DNA of 64,000 nucleotides from Dichetophora obliterata (GCA_963920525.1 OY986436.1:9702001-9766000), one strand, 5' to 3'; shown: positions 1 to 12,194, counted from the first letter of the stretch. Made by a program: numbers and translations. Notes: generated by a model not told the origin, from the sequence alone.

Positions 1-154
1 TAGGATCTATTGTGCATGCCCTTGATTAACTCTCCAGATTTAGGCTATTAATAAATTTTAGCACTGTATCTGGCTTGGTCTCTGGCTCTGACTTCCCTTC
101 CAAAATGCAGACGTCTTTCACGCTGGACATTCACATAGAATGTGTTTAGGGGTT

Positions 155-1403
155 ACGCAAGCAGCATATCACTCTTGTTAAATATTGTGCCACTACGTCT
201 CAGATCAGCAGCTCGGATGATATTCTCCATCAATAAGGTTCAAAAAGTCGCACGATGAGGACTCACCATGTATGAAACCTCATTTGGTAACAAATGGTGG
301 GCAGAGGTCCTTACTGCTTTTTACAGCGCTACTGGTATTGCTCCGTGTCATCCTTCAAAGTTAAATTCAAAATTAAAACATGGTGGAGTATAGGTAATTC
401 CTTATTGGGCTGTCGAAGGAAACCTTGTAGTCGACAAAAAGATGGTGGGTGTCGATTTGTTTTTCTTGGAACTTCTCCAAAATTTTTCGTAGCGTTAAGA
501 TCTGGTTGATGGTAGACTTTCCAGGTCTGAAGTCACACTGATTAGGTCCAATCACTTGGTTTACCATCTTTCTTTAATCTTTCACATAAAACGATCGTCA
601 GGACCTTATATGCGATATTAAGAAGGCTTATCCCACGGTAATTGGCACAAATAGAGGGATCACCTTTCTTGTGGATTGGGCAATGCACAGAGATTGCATT
701 CTTCCGACCATATTTTGCATAGAAGCTCTTGATTACATTTGAATAGAGCTTCGCCTTCGTTCTTAAACAGCTCAGCAGGTAAGCCATCAGCTCCCGTGAC
801 TTTGTTTATTTTTAAGCCGCTATAGCTGTCAGAACTTCATCATAGTCGGGCAGCGGAACCTCAACGCTGTCATCCGTAATTGGAGTTTCAAGAATATCAT
901 CACTTTTGGCGGGATTGTTTTCAGCGTCACCATTTAGAAGCTTAGAAAAGTGTTCCCTCCATAACGTCAGTGTACTCTGAATATCTGTCACTATATTGCT
1001 GCTTTCATTCTTGTAGAAAGAGTACCCGGTCTTAAAAAAATCGGCAAAGCATCTCATTTTTTAAAAAATTTTCGGGTCTCATTCCTGTTGCCATCTCAAT
1101 CTTCTTATGCTCGCGCTTTTCTGTCTCTCTTTTTTTCCACCTGAAAATACGTCTCTCTTTCCTCCTCTTCTTTTTGTATCGCTCCTTATCAGCGCGCGTT
1201 ACAACCGACTGCAGGGTTTATTTGTAGGCGTCATCTTTCTCTGCAATGGCGTCGCGATACTCCTGATCGTATAACTGGTTTGGACAAGAGCGGTGGTAAC
1301 TCTTAAACATCCGCACGCATGTAGTGGGAAAAGTGTGTCCACTGCTCGCATATATCATCGATTGGAGGAGTGCTTTGAAGCCGGAGTGAGAGTCGAGTTG
1401 CAA
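155..1403 (-). pseudogene. Retrotransposon linker and reverse transcriptase (broken)
   Basis: Minus-strand frames at 1403-1218 and 1057-812 hold the linker (WREHFSKLLNGDAEN, EVPLPDYDEVLTAI). Frames at 787-542 and 567-373 hold the start of the reverse transcriptase: [20 protein letters not shown], then [20 protein letters not shown] and FVDYKVSFDS. The last corresponds to RT motif A (F-x-D-x-x-x-A-F-D), with the first Asp retained and Ala changed to Ser. A further piece at 232-155 reads ENIIRAADLRRSGTIFNKSD, normally just upstream of the catalytic YADD, which is absent. Roughly 130 bases between motif A and this piece do not read clearly. Confidence 0.75.
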
Positions 1404-1573
1404 AAGCTTCGACTGTCTGTTTTGATTGCAGCTTGTCGACGTCTAGCTTTCTTTGTACAGGGTTGCGCACAGACGAGTACGGATCATGGCTGCGACAATA
1501 CAGTGATCCGAGTCAATGCTTGCACCACGGACCATACGTACATCCAATATATTGGAAGTGTGTCTTCCGTCGA

Positions 1574-2254
1574 TCAAAACATGATCATTTTGGTTTCTGG
1601 TTTTTGATCAGGGGACATCCAGGTGTCCTTATGAATATTGAGATGCTTGAATTTAGTGCAACTTATGACCATGTTTCGTGCTACGGCGAAGTCAATCAGC
1701 CTCATTCTGTTATCGGAGGTGTTGTTGTAGAAGCTGAACTCTCCTACTGTTCTACCAAATTTATTTTCCTTGCCCACCTTAGCGTTGAAGTAATGAGTTT
1801 ACACCAAGCACGATTTTAACGTCATGACGAGGGCCGTGCTCGCAAGCATTTTCAAGGCTCGCGAAGAAAGATTCTTTGGTCTCATCGTCCTTGTCTTCTG
1901 TCTGAGCATGAGCTTGTATTAGGCTTATGTTAAGGAATTTAGCCTTGATTTGGCTTATGGCAAGCCATTCGCTTACAGGTGTAATGCCGTAGTTTCTTGC
2001 CAACTACAAATCCGCATCCAAACTTATGCTTGTCCGCATGGCCGCTGTAGTAGATATCACAGGGTGCTTTCCCGAACGCAACTCTGTCCCTTCCATCGCT
2101 TTTCTGGGATAGCAGTGGTATCAACTTTGTACCTTTCTAAGAAACCCGCCAGAGGACCTTCGGGGAATCTGCCTGTCCCAAGCCAGGAATGGAAGGGTGA
2201 GGGTTTGTTATTGGATGGGCAGTTCATGGGGCACGGCCCATGAACTGATCTCAT
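1574..2254 (-). pseudogene. Retrotransposon endonuclease domain (broken)
   Basis: Three overlapping minus-strand frames together resemble the N-terminal endonuclease of RTE-like elements, which nicks target DNA for target-primed reverse transcription. Pieces seen are KVDTTAIPEKRWKGQSC (about 2120), CDIYYSGHADKHKFGCGFVV (about 2060-2000), KAKFLNISLIQAHAQTEDKD (about 1930-1870), HDVKIVLGVNS and GRTVGEFSF...RLIDFAVARNMVI (about 1770-1660). In intact relatives the HDVKIVLG segment is followed by DFNA. Here the Asp-Phe-Asn residues are replaced and the frame breaks, which should abolish activity. Confidence 0.75.
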
Positions 2255-2265
2255 AATGAGTTCTT

Positions 2266-3780
2266 TCTGGAGGCACGGCTCCTGAATGTTCGTCTGATAA
2301 CTGTAAAAGAAAAAGATTTACCTAGAGCCTTGGATGTTGCTGCCAAATTCTTGGAGAAAGCATTGTTTTGATATTAAGTTATCATAACACCGTTGTTGTA
2401 ATATGCTTTCGATGGACGATCAATCCAGCATAACTTGAAGAGGGACAGTCATCCATCAATGATGAGGAGACCTGATCTATTGTTGTTCTGCAGACCTATC
2501 TTAGAATAAAGGTTATTATGTAGGAAACATTTAACCTTCGGACCGTTGTATAAGCAAATTTGTATACAACGGCTCATGCTTCTTAGTTTTCTGTTAAGGC
2601 TTTTTATTAAGTCTTAATTTAGGATAACGACGTTGCATAAGTAGAATTGAGGTTTACCCGGTTTTACTGGGAAACCTATGGTTAATTTTTTAACCTAGTC
2701 ATGTACAATTCGAGTGGCTGAAGGTGTCACAGTCAAATATAAATGTTCTAAGAACTTTTGGTCTGTAAGACGGGATGTTGAAGAGCCTTGTCAGGTGGAG
2801 CCTTTAGCCCTGGTATTGACTGTCGTATGGGTTAGGCCCACGTGGGGTTTTAATAACGCTCTGGCTGTGGTTAGGCCAGAAAGGCCGGTGTGAGTTACAC
2901 TTTAGTTGAACTCGGGTTGGTGATTCCCTTAAATTTCTAAGAGAATGATGGTAGATTGAATCTCGCTAATTTCAAACAGTAAATGTTAGGAAGGTAAGCA
3001 ACTACCGGATCAATATACTGTTACCTTTGGAATTTGAGTACAGGCGACGGGGAAACCTAAATAGTCTGAGTTGTGTCCACTCAGATTGAGGAACTTGATA
3101 ACATGTTTACGGTTCCTATGTAGTTGCCGCTTTAGTCTTCGTGTCAAGGAGTGCTGACCCTTGATGCGACGTTGGATGATTATTGCGGCTAAAAAAGTAA
3201 TGGGTTATATTATTGGTATTGATACCGAGATAGCCCAAGGTTATTAAAATAACCAGTCATGTACAAATTCGAGTAGCTAACAGTGCCACGGCCATGTATA
3301 GCGTCAATCTGACGACTTGCAAGATGATGGTTCTATTGCATGTTATTAGGGGAACCTTTCAGAGTGGTCTTTCTTGAATTCCGAAGGGGCGTTGACCGAC
3401 GCTTCATATTTGTCCCAAGCATTGGAGCACCGTTGAATTAAGCCTTCGCGGCAGGGGTCAACGTTAAAAACATAGTGGCTTTCTGTACCTTTCTAAGATA
3501 TTAGTCGGTTGGATAGAGGCACATTTCAAATTAAGAGTTTGGACATTCCAGGTTCATATCCGGAACTCATTATCAGTAGTCATCATCGGATTTGAGGATC
3601 AATTTTCTTATATTCTTTGTTTGTTTCATTGAAATGGTTTCTTACGAGTGGGCTGCAAACCCGACGCACAACATGCTTCAAGCCTAGGAGGCCCGCCACT
3701 CAGATTAGCCGCCAAGCTAACGGGTGCCAGTTTTGACGTTTCCCAGGAAACTCCACGTGAAGTTTTGAGTCGACTTGAGA
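2266..3780. other. Unclassified block, no recognised gene
   Basis: This 1.5-kb stretch is less AT-rich than its surroundings and shows no long open frame or known domain. It has a 10-bp perfect inverted repeat (CCGTTGTATA at 2543-2552 against TATACAACGG at 2563-2572). It also has an imperfect direct repeat (AGTCATGTACAATTCGAGTG near 2698 and AGTCATGTACAAATTCGAGT near 3256), each followed by a similar 'gct..a..gtg.cac.g' run. It may be the untranslated or regulatory part of an unidentified mobile element, but nothing proves that. Confidence 0.4.
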
Positions 3781-3783
3781 CGA

Positions 3784-4140
3784 TAAAATAAAATAATATA
3801 GTTATTATTTTATTTTATATTTTGTGATACCCGTGCAGTGCGTTAGCGCGCGCTTGCACGGGTATCACAAAGATTTCTGATGACGCTTTTAGCAGAGCAG
3901 AAATTGCAATCAGATCAGCTAGTAATTTTTTCCTTTTCATATTGAAAAAACTTTGTTGTTGTTGTTGTTTCTTTGGAAAAATTCGTTAGAACTATTAATT
4001 GTTCTAACTTTGACCTTAAGCTCAATAAACGATTTTAAACTATCAAACAACTAGAATTTGTATTTAAAATCAAGTATGATTTAAACTATCAAACATTTAG
4101 AATTTGTATTTAAATCATATAAAGTCAACATAAAATAATA
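3784..4140 (+). repeat. Dispersed repeat copy 1 with hairpin left end
   Basis: Bases 3820-4135 closely match 25925-26226, including the shared run AACAATTAATTGTTCTAACT with small changes and the two subterminal blocks ending ACTAGAATTTGTATTTAAA and TTTAGAATTTGTATTTAAA. Just upstream is a perfect 14-bp AT palindrome (3784-3797 with 3804-3817), then a 15-bp perfect inverted repeat TGTGATACCCGTGCA (3823-3837) with TGCACGGGTATCACA (3855-3869). The stretch GTGCAGTGCGTTAGCGCGC resembles a tRNA A box, but no convincing B box follows. Unlike copy 2, no left terminal inverted repeat is seen here, so this copy looks truncated. Confidence 0.7.
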
Positions 4141-4314
4141 TATTTAAATAAATTTTCCAATTTGACCAAGAAATTTATGGGAAAAGTAATTTAAAATTAT
4201 TTTTATTAGTGATTATGAAGCCGGTTTTTTTTTTTTTGTTCAAAAGTTTTTATGTTTTCCTTTTTAAAGAATATGATAATAATTCTATCCATTCTTGTAA
4301 TGAATTTTTTGGGC

Positions 4315-4615
4315 AATATTATTCGAAATACATTGTTTTTCTTATAATGACTCGCCCTTTGTAGAATTCTACCTACTGTCTTATATTGAATTTCAGTACC
4401 TTAGTGTCAATATTATCTGAGATATATACAGTGTTTCTGTAATATTGCCACGCCCATTTGTCCAATAACACCCACTTTAGTGACCATAATTTTTCACAAT
4501 TGTGCCTACACCTGTATTATTATTTCAGTACCTTAGTGTCAAGATTATTCGAGATACAGGCTTTTTCTAATATTGCCAGGCCCATTTGTCAAATAATGCC
4601 CATTTTCTTGACCTG
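4315..4615. repeat. Imperfect tandem duplication, about 132-bp period
   Basis: The run TTTCAGTACCTTAGTGTCAA begins near 4393 and again near 4525. Each copy continues through an 'att(a)tc.gagata' run, then 'taatattgcca.gcccatttgtc' and ends 'gacc'. A weaker third trace ('gggcaatattattcgaaatac') sits near 4312. There is no coding potential. Confidence 0.65.
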
Positions 4616-4814
4616 CATTGAATAAGATCCATCCTCAACAAAAGGCATTTGCTGATTGCTACCCGAGAGAGTGGAATTTTGTGCAAACAATCTAACCAAT
4701 AGGATCGCTTTATCAGTCGAGTCAGTGAAGATTTGGTCATCTTTCAAAAGAGTTTGAATCGATGAAAAGAGTCTTATTCTTCACTCTTTTAACTTGCGAT
4801 TCGCCCAAGGGATC

Positions 4815-5010
4815 TTTGAAAGATGATCGCTTATGGATTGCCCCAGCGATAAATTCGCGATTCAAGACAAATTTTCGAAATCTTACTTTGCTCATTCTGG
4901 CGATCGTTGGAAGATGGATCGCTTTTCGATCGTCCCAGTGATGAATACACGATTAAAGAAAAAGTTTTCAAAATCTTTCTTCGCTCATTCCGGATATCGA
5001 AATATTCTGA
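4815..5010. repeat. Imperfect tandem dimer, about 94-bp unit
   Basis: Two adjacent units share ATGGATTGCCCCAGCGATAA / ATGGATCGCTTTTCGATCGT and later TTTGCTCATTCTGGCGATCG / TTCGCTCATTCCGGATATCG. The open frame of 77 codons through both units (4833-5066) is a by-product of the duplication, with no signal peptide or known domain. Confidence 0.55.
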
Positions 5011-7500
5011 AAAAACCTAAACTGATAATATTCATATCAGCACGATTTGCGGTGGTCGATTCTTGACCGATTATGAATTTGTCGAGTGAATTTGTTGACC
5101 GATTTGACAAAGAATGTCCCCTATAAAACAAGTTGTAACGTTCAACAAAGACGCTTCGCAACTAAGGAACCCTAAAAGCTGCTTACAGTCGGCGACACTC
5201 GGATGACTCCCAAATGAGCTCGCCAACAATTGTCTCATCTTCTAAGCGATTCGCTGGCGATTCTCAGACGTTTGAAAATGTTTGCAGGGTATTGTTAATG
5301 TTAATTACATATAATTGTTTACTTCAATAAATATCTTTTTGCCATATTGGCCACTACTTCTATCAAGTAACATCTTGCATTTGATTCTAAGATCATACAA
5401 TCAAATACACACGATTGTAAGTAAAGTTAAGTTTTGCTTTTGTGAATGAATTGAACTTCATGCTCGAATGGTTGCTCTAATGAGTTGCTACAAATAAAAA
5501 TTTCCAACTTGAATATGAATTTTTTTTTTCAAAATAAGTAAAAGTGCTGAAAAAATTGGAGACAACAATCAAAAGTTACAAAACCAAAACAATATTAATG
5601 AAAGAATTTTCAAAAGTAGGCTGATAAATAATATAAAATCTGTTAAAAAAGAAAGTCAATTTTCTCTGACGACTGCTCTAGAATTATTATCGATACTAAG
5701 ATATTTATGTCAATACAAAGTTGCTAATGAATGAAAATACATAGTATATCAAGAACTTCTGCATGGTAGAAGAGGAAAATAAATATAAACTGACCCCAAT
5801 AAGTAAAGTATGCTACAAAACAAACCAAAACAACTACAAGAAAATAAAGATTTTGAGTAGGGGGAAAGAGCAATAAACTGCTTGAAATACCGCAACACGA
5901 TCAAATTTGCTGAACATCATAATTGGCCTACGTTCACTAAGCAAACAATAATTCAATTAGCACATTATAGCCAATCTATCTAGCCCGGCTCAACAACATC
6001 AGATGCGAACAAATTATTGCAATCCAAAATGTATGCCATTCACACAAAATTTCACATAATCAATGCTGAATAACTTACTGGAAATCACAACAAAATTTGC
6101 CATACAACCGAGTAAACCAAAAATTGTATGGTGAATAATTAATCCGTGCTGATTGCAGCAGAGCAACATACAAACGAGCATATTCCCAATGGTACCCTAG
6201 ACCCAAATAGTAACTAACACAGCTTAACTAAGCTACCAAAGCTCTCATGGCTTATGGCAAGCCATAACGCATTGGCAAAAGCCATACGAGCAACTTAAAG
6301 ACGTAGGAAGAAGTTGGAAGCTGCAGCTGAATCGTAAAAAAAACACCAGAACAACATATTTCAGAGAATGCATCAAAAATTCATTTTAATTAACACTTTT
6401 ACAACGAGTTCAACGAGTGGCCTCTGTGATGTTACCACTCACAGTTTGCCTTGGCTTACCATCCATGTTCTGCCATCTGACAGACTATAGTCATGGCGCC
6501 TTGCTTGGCTTGACTTTGCTTGCGTGCCGCTTGTGTCGAGCTGTTATGAGTTGAGTTGTGGTCCATGATTGGTTAGCTTGTGCTGTTGAAGCGTGCCACC
6601 GATGTATGTTGTTGTTGGTGTTTGGTGTTTTTTTAATTTTATTTGCTTCCTAGCTGGAGTTGTTTGTATTTATTTACTTTATGGTTTTTTTTTTTTGTTA
6701 AGCGTTGTTCTAGGTCACTTCGTAAGAGTACGTCAGGCAAAGTTGGTGAATCATTTATTGTCAGTTATGAAGAGTCAGTTTAAATAATAAAGCTATTGTT
6801 GCTGCCGCAATTTGTGGTAGCTAGTGTGTTTGATTGTGTGAAGGTAGTGTGTTGAGGGATTTTAAGTGATGGCTTAGATGAACATGCATGCATAGGATAC
6901 AGCTATTCATTATTGCACAAGAAGGCAGTTCAGGTCTCATGGCATTTTTTATTAATGCACATACTTATTTTGAAGCTCTTTTTTAATGAGATTTTTAGGC
7001 TTGGTTAATGTATAATAATAACTTCCTTCAAAGTTAAGTAAAAGCATTATGACACTCTTGCAATCTGTGAAACGCACATTGTGTAACGTACTTTCTTGGC
7101 TGAGGTATATCTCGCCGGATACCCAGGGCTCTGTACTAAAATATTTATATTCTTGCCTAAAGTAACACTTAAATTTAAATCAAATCTATAAAAAGAGTAT
7201 TCATTAAAATTGATTATTTATTAAACTAATTATTTTTATTATTACTATTTTTTTCAAAAAGATATTATTTCACAATTCTTAACAATAGTTGATTTCTGTT
7301 ATTTTGCCATATTTTTCCTACGATTGAATTTAACAATTTTGGGAATTTAACAATTGGGTTTTAATTTAACAAACTACTTTCACCCGGTTGCCCTGTTGTG
7401 TCCCGCGATGTCCTGATGTGCCACGTTTTCCAGCTCCGGGTGTTGATCTTGTGAGCTTATGAGAAAATTTGGGATTCTAGTCTATTTTAATTATGTTATT
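5011..7500. other. AT-rich intergenic DNA, nothing recognised
   Basis: I see no gene, RNA or clear mobile-element end here. Minor items are a short palindrome ATGGCTTATGGCAAGCCAT near 6248 and a T-rich open frame of 64 codons at 6593 that looks hydrophobic only because of its composition. CAGGGCTCTG at about 7124 matches the left end of the hAT-type element at 20361, but I found no partner end. Confidence 0.4.
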
Positions 7501-7507
7501 AGTTGAA

Positions 7508-7640
7508 TACCGCTTGAAAAAGCATGAATCCAGACCTTAAAACTATGTTATTTCTGGACTACCGCTTAAAGAAGCATGTATCCAAGTGTTTTAATATATT
7601 ACCAGTGGGCCACCGCTTGAAAAAGCTTATACCCAATATA
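7508..7640. repeat. Three imperfect tandem copies, 51-52-bp unit
   Basis: The motif TACCGCTTGAAAAAGCATGA recurs as TACCGCTTAAAGAAGCATGT and CACCGCTTGAAAAAGCTTAT at 7508, 7560 and 7611. Spacing is 52 and 51 bases, with diverged sequence between. Confidence 0.65.
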
Positions 7641-7824
7641 AGTAAAGCAAATTTTTCATATAAAAAACTGAAAAGTAATCAAAAAGAAATTTTCTTTTCC
7701 AAAATTACTTAGAAGTGAATCCAGCTCTTAAGAAAAAATTTTTTATTTGTACTACTTTTTTTCAATGAAAATCAGGCACGGAAACACTGTGACTGAAAAG
7801 AAATATATGCTCGAGGCCTTTTTT

Positions 7825-8251
7825 CTTTAAAGCCCGTATGATACTTCATTGTATTGTCCAACTTTTATTCATTGACAATGAAACTAGAGCAGTTGAAATA
7901 GTGCTAAGCCTAAAATTCAAGAAGTGTGAGTGTATACGCATATAGTACGAATTTGACAAAAAAATGTGCAACGGACAGCATTTTCAATGCATTGTTTTTG
8001 ACGTTGCTCTCAATTCGTTCATCGTTAAGTTTCGATCAAATATTAAGTGTCAAAAACAAGCTTGAGCTCTTTCTTCCGCAGCCAAGAAGAACAGAGAGAT
8101 AAAATGGTCACGTTGCGGAGATGTAAAAAAGTGGCACGATGCATGTTTTCATCCTTTTCCAAAAATATATATCTTTCTAGCTCACACGCCACTTATTTTC
8201 AAATTTTGAATTTGGACAAATCAATGAAGTATCATACGGGCTTTAGTAAAG
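7825..8251. mobile_element. Terminal-inverted-repeat element (MITE-like), about 430 bp
   Basis: The left end CTTTAAAGCCCGTATGATAC (from 7825) is matched in inverse orientation by GTATCATACGGGCTTTAGTA (near 8230-8249). The inverted match continues inward for about 45 bases through 'ttcattg.attgtccaa'. Inside, TTGACAAAAAAATGTGCAAC and neighbouring bases encode nothing recognisable; an 86-codon frame (8047-8307) runs out through the right end and is not believable as a gene. I could not settle a target-site duplication, so the superfamily is unknown. Confidence 0.7.
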
Positions 8252-10440
8252 TTGTGAAAGTATCTTTGCAGATATATTTATTTTTATTTTTCTTAGCTAT
8301 AGTTTAGTGATTGTTTACAAAAATGATGATATAATTGCATGTTAGGTAGAGGCAACGCAGAGTTTATGCAATCCATGCAAAAGAAAATATTTAGCAAACT
8401 CAAAAATTATTCAGATCCTATGCTCGAGTAGGAATAGGGTCGAATACAATAAAAGATACAGAAAATAATACCCTTACAAATCCATTGTTTCTTATATTTA
8501 ATGCCATTCATACAAAAAAAAATCTTTAAAATCGTTTAAATTGCATGTTTAAGCCTTGACATAAATGCCTGAAAAAAATCTTTGTTTCGTAAACTAAAGT
8601 TAGTCCAGCGTAACGGAAATTAGATTCGGTTAATTAGATACCATAGCATTATATAGTAAAAGTTATGCGACTTTGGTCAGTAGCCTAGGCTGCCAATGCA
8701 ACAACAAAGAAGACAATGTAAAGAAGTAATTACATCCTCAAAATAGTTTACTTTCATTCCCTAGTCTACTTAACATGCATATTCTCGGTGTAGAAACGAA
8801 TACTTCTTTTCGTCTGAATTATTCTGATAATATTATATTTAGAATGCTAACCCATTTCATTTCATAAATGCACCAAAATTGAGATTTCGAAAAGGAAAAA
8901 CTCTGATTTAGGCTCTTGGAAAGAGCTGTGATCACTGTTTTTAGGAGGTCGCGAGCTACCTATATATAATTATCTAGAGCTTTTATGTTAGGTAAATACT
9001 GTAGACATCTGTGGATCCTTTCAGTTAATAAGAAATCTTTTTCCTCCGGTTCGTTAAATAAGCCCTTTTTTAATGGAGTCTCCACATGAGGTACATACTG
9101 TCATTAAATAATTACATTGTATTGTAATTGCAATAATAATGAATTGTGGCAGTTGCGACGAACATAATGAAAAAAAACACTTACCCACTTTTTAGCACTC
9201 TCCTCGTCCTAGCCAGGTTTCGATTGAGTACGTTAGGTAAGCATTTTTAAGCAATTTAGGGGAACTTTACAACTACAAAAATAAACAACGTACTGGTTTT
9301 TCTTAACCACACTGGACTAAGTGTCATTTAATTCTTCTGGTGTGTTACACACTTAAACTTACAGGTAGTTGGAGATTATAGTAGCAAAACAGCGCAATAG
9401 AGCTAATTAGATATCGCTGATCGTTAGTATCACCATCAGAAAGAGAACAGCTTGAGTGCATTCAAATGACGTTTAGAGTGTCACGTCAATATACGAGATA
9501 CGAATATGCGCTTTGCATTAAAGTTAACCCAAATTATCCGAATATCCTGCATGTAAAAGGCTACGTGAATACATGTGCCAATCGCTGCAGATAAAAATGC
9601 TATAGCGTAAGGTTGCAGACAGATTGCCGATTCAGGTAGGCAGGCAGATAGTCGCAGGCAAACTATGTGAACAAGCGAGATAAAAGTCAGCTTGGCTTTA
9701 TTTCTCTCTCGTTTCTGCGCAGGTTACTGCCTGCGCCTGTCTGCCTGCCTGTCGGAATCTGCATTTACTCTGTTTGTCCGCTTGTTCACGCTTTGTTCGG
9801 CGTTTACTCTGCGGGCAGCCTAAGAGCACTCGTGATAACGAACGTATGCTGGAAAATATTATAAATTAAAAATAAGTGGTGCATTACCGACACGATTCCT
9901 ATATTTTAGAAAAGTCGGTAGCTGTTGCTCAATTTAGTTCTTTTCGCACACAGCGTAAACTTGCAGCAAATAACATAATGGCACTTCTTGCACTGTTCTT
10001 GCAGATTTTTCAGCTAAATTTTTGTCGATCAACTGTTAACGTCGATAATATTGTTACAGGTTGCTGTATATAAAAAAAATTAAAAAGCGACTGCTTTCTT
10101 AACTTACACCTTTTTGCATTGCAATTTACATTAAAAAATGACTGTACAATTTTTCCTATAAAATAGGAATTCAGAAGATTTAAGAAATTGCATCAACTAT
10201 CAGACTCAATTTATATTAATTTTTAACTTAGAGACAATCCAATTGTTATTTTCCAACTGTAAAAACTACTAAAAAATTTTAAGGAGATTTTTATAAATAT
10301 GATTTTCATTAGCGAAGTGCAAGTAACATGCTTACCAGTAACCAGTAAATTTAGTTTAGAACTAAAAAACAGTTTTTGATTGTGAAAAAACAGTGATAAC
10401 ATTATTTCTTCGTTAAAAAAGCTTGGTAAGTTTTAACTAA
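8252..10440. other. AT-rich intergenic DNA, nothing recognised
   Basis: No domain, RNA gene or element boundary is convincing, apart from the small inverted repeat at 9610-9766 listed separately. The short open frames at 9667 and 9876 are under 66 codons and lie across or beside that repeat. Confidence 0.4.
9610..9766. repeat. Imperfect inverted repeat rich in GCAGGCAG/CTGCCTGC
   Basis: The left arm 'gattgccgattcaggtaggcaggcagatag' (about 9622-9651) pairs imperfectly with 'ctgtctgcctgcctgtcggaatctgc' (about 9738-9763). A loop of roughly 90 bases separates them. Confidence 0.5.
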
Positions 10441-10449
10441 TATTTTTAT

Positions 10450-10581
10450 AGTGGTCTCAAACTTAAATTCAACACGTTTTTACAAAATTCCAAAATTTAC
10501 AAAAACATTTAATCGAAAAGTGTATATTAAAATGTTTATATACATACATGACTCTCTAGTAACACCGGGTATATCAGCTAG
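10450..10581 (+). mobile_element. Helitron 3' end (truncated copy)
   Basis: The last ~120 bases match the 3' end of the Helitron at 14435-16737: AATCGAAAAGTGTATATTAA, then 'aatgttt', and the terminal AACACCGGGTATATCAGCTA followed by G, giving CTAG at 10578-10581. The next base is T, as expected for the A|T insertion preference. The 5' end of this copy was not found, so the start is only where similarity begins. The 3' untranslated region of the neighbouring minus-strand retrotransposon ends at the same point. Confidence 0.7.
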
Positions 10582-10759
10582 TAAATGTAATAAATATAAA
10601 AGTAATAATAATAGTGATTAATGTATAGATTGTTTAAAAATTAAAATTACATCAGTCAAACTGAAAAACATTGATAAGAAAAGAGATATAGCAAAATGAT
10701 TTTAATTTAAAGGATGGGTAATCGTTGTAGTATAGGAAATTTAAGTTTAAAGCATTTAA

Positions 10760-12194
10760 TTTAGAAGAAATTCGAAGTAGAGTTAAGAGAAATATTCGTA
10801 GATTAAGTGCTTAAATTTCATCATTTTGTTGACGCGTTTTATATGATTTGATAGGGAGTTCAAGAGTCTTATTGCGATACTGAAAAAAAGCTACTGGATT
10901 CGATGTATCTGAAATGAGGAACTTAGAGAAATAAAATTCTAGTAGATCTGCAGAATTGAAGTTTTTCAAACAAGTAGTTTGGACTTTTCGATGTTATAAG
11001 TCTGTGCAGAAATATACAGTTTCTCGCATTGAGATGTTGTGTGATACTGCGACCAAGTATGCGGTTGCTAAAAGCAGATATAAGGTCAAACCTTGGTATA
11101 CCGTGCACATAACAAGCTGCATTGTTATATGCCACTAAAAGTCAATGTGACGAACTTGAGTCGAGCTTACTAAAGACAACTTCGGAATAGGTAATCAGAG
11201 GTACAATTAATTGTATCACTAATTTACGCCTAGTTTCGGTGGGAACAAACGATGCAGTTTTTCTTAGATTTCGTAAGGAATAATAAACTTTTCTATTCAC
11301 ACTCTTAATATGGTCTTCTCACGTTCTAGATTAATTTGTTTGTTTACAAAGTAAAGCTCAGTGCCACTTAGGAAAATAAGAGGCAAATCAATAAATGTAC
11401 ATCTGGATTTCACTACTGGCAGGACATACGATTTTAAAGAATTTGACCTTAGCTTATTTTGAACAGCCCATTTGCTGATTGCAGCCAATTCTTCATTAGT
11501 CCTTTTACATAAATCTTCAATTAGGCAAGTGGGTCGGGAAAGATAGAGTTGCAGGTCATATGCATATGCATGCATTGATACACTTTTACATACAGAAAAA
11601 ATGTCATTAAGAAATATTGTAAACAGAAATGGCCCAAGTACTGAGCCTTGGGGTACCGAACTACCACTAGTTTTATAGCTTGTGTAGTTATTGCCTACCT
11701 TGACCCTATATTTTCTTCCTTCTAAGTAGCTTTTCAGAAGATTGCAGAAGAATGCAGAAGACTGCAGAATTCGAGAAGCTGAAGCAGGTTTCCAACTTTT
11801 TGCAAAGGATAAAGTGGCTTACACTATCGAACGCTTTCGAAAAGTCCAAGAGACGGACCGGGTGGAGATGACCTTTATCAAAGTATATCCTGATATCATC
11901 TAAAATTTTTATTATAGCAGTGAAGCAACTGTGGCCAAGGCGAAAACCAGACTGAAGAGGTGATAAAAGATTGTGTACGCTAAGATGACTAGATACCTGC
12001 TCAGCCATAAGGGATTCAAGCACTTTTGATAAAAACGAGAGAAGTCTTATTAGACGGAAATCACAGGTAAAACTGCCTTAGGCTTATTGGTAATAGGTAT
12101 TATCGTGGCGATTTTCCATATTGAAGGAAATGTAGAACTTGTAAGGCAGTGATTGAAAATGTGTACCAGAGGGCTAATAATATAGGGTAGAATG
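10760..12194 (-). pseudogene. Non-LTR retrotransposon ORF2, reverse transcriptase and C-terminus (CR1/Jockey-group-like)
   Basis: On the minus strand the frames read in order: IISPLVHIFNHCLTSST (about 12180), KVLESLMAEQVSSHL and LSPLQSGFRLGHSCFTAI (12023-11930), LLDFSKAFDSVSH (RT motif A, about 11850), GSSVPQGSVLGPFLFTIFLN (motif B/C region, about 11655-11600), AYAYDLQLYLS (where YADD is expected; here YAYD), and the C-terminal wording YNNAACYVHGIPRFDLIS and LNARNCIFLHRLITSKSPNY (11130-10980). An ~18-base internal duplication near 11745 and several frameshifts kill it. The N-terminal part of the same ORF2 continues at 13928-14430, beyond the solo LTR. The clade is judged from motif wording only. 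Confidence 0.85.

Larger units (their letters stand above)
1..2265 (-). mobile_element. Degenerate RTE-like non-LTR retrotransposon, running off the left edge
   Basis: Read on the minus strand, several frames carry, in order, an apurinic-type endonuclease (about 2254-1574), a linker (about 1403-812) and a reverse transcriptase (about 787-155). Family-typical stretches visible are CDIYYSGHADKHKFGCGFVV, RLIDFAVARNMVI, WREHFSKLLNGDAEN and [17 protein letters not shown]. This order and wording match insect RTE-type elements. Frames shift repeatedly, there are internal stops, and the catalytic YADD stretch expected after about 155 is missing, so the copy is dead. The element's 3' end is not seen as such. 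The clade assignment is by recall of the motif wording, not by search. Confidence 0.8.

Noticed and set aside
110..145. RNase H-type C-terminal motif (HILCECPA, minus strand)
   Set aside because: Eight residues before a stop, in a neighbourhood of an RTE-like element that should lack RNase H. Could be a different element's end, but unsupported.
2281..2370. Gag-like reading (RLITVKEKDLPRALDVAAKF)
   Set aside because: Only about 28 codons are open and the resemblance to retroelement gag is too weak to call.
7124..7133. Second hAT element starting CAGGGCTCTG
   Set aside because: No matching inverted right end or duplication within several kilobases.
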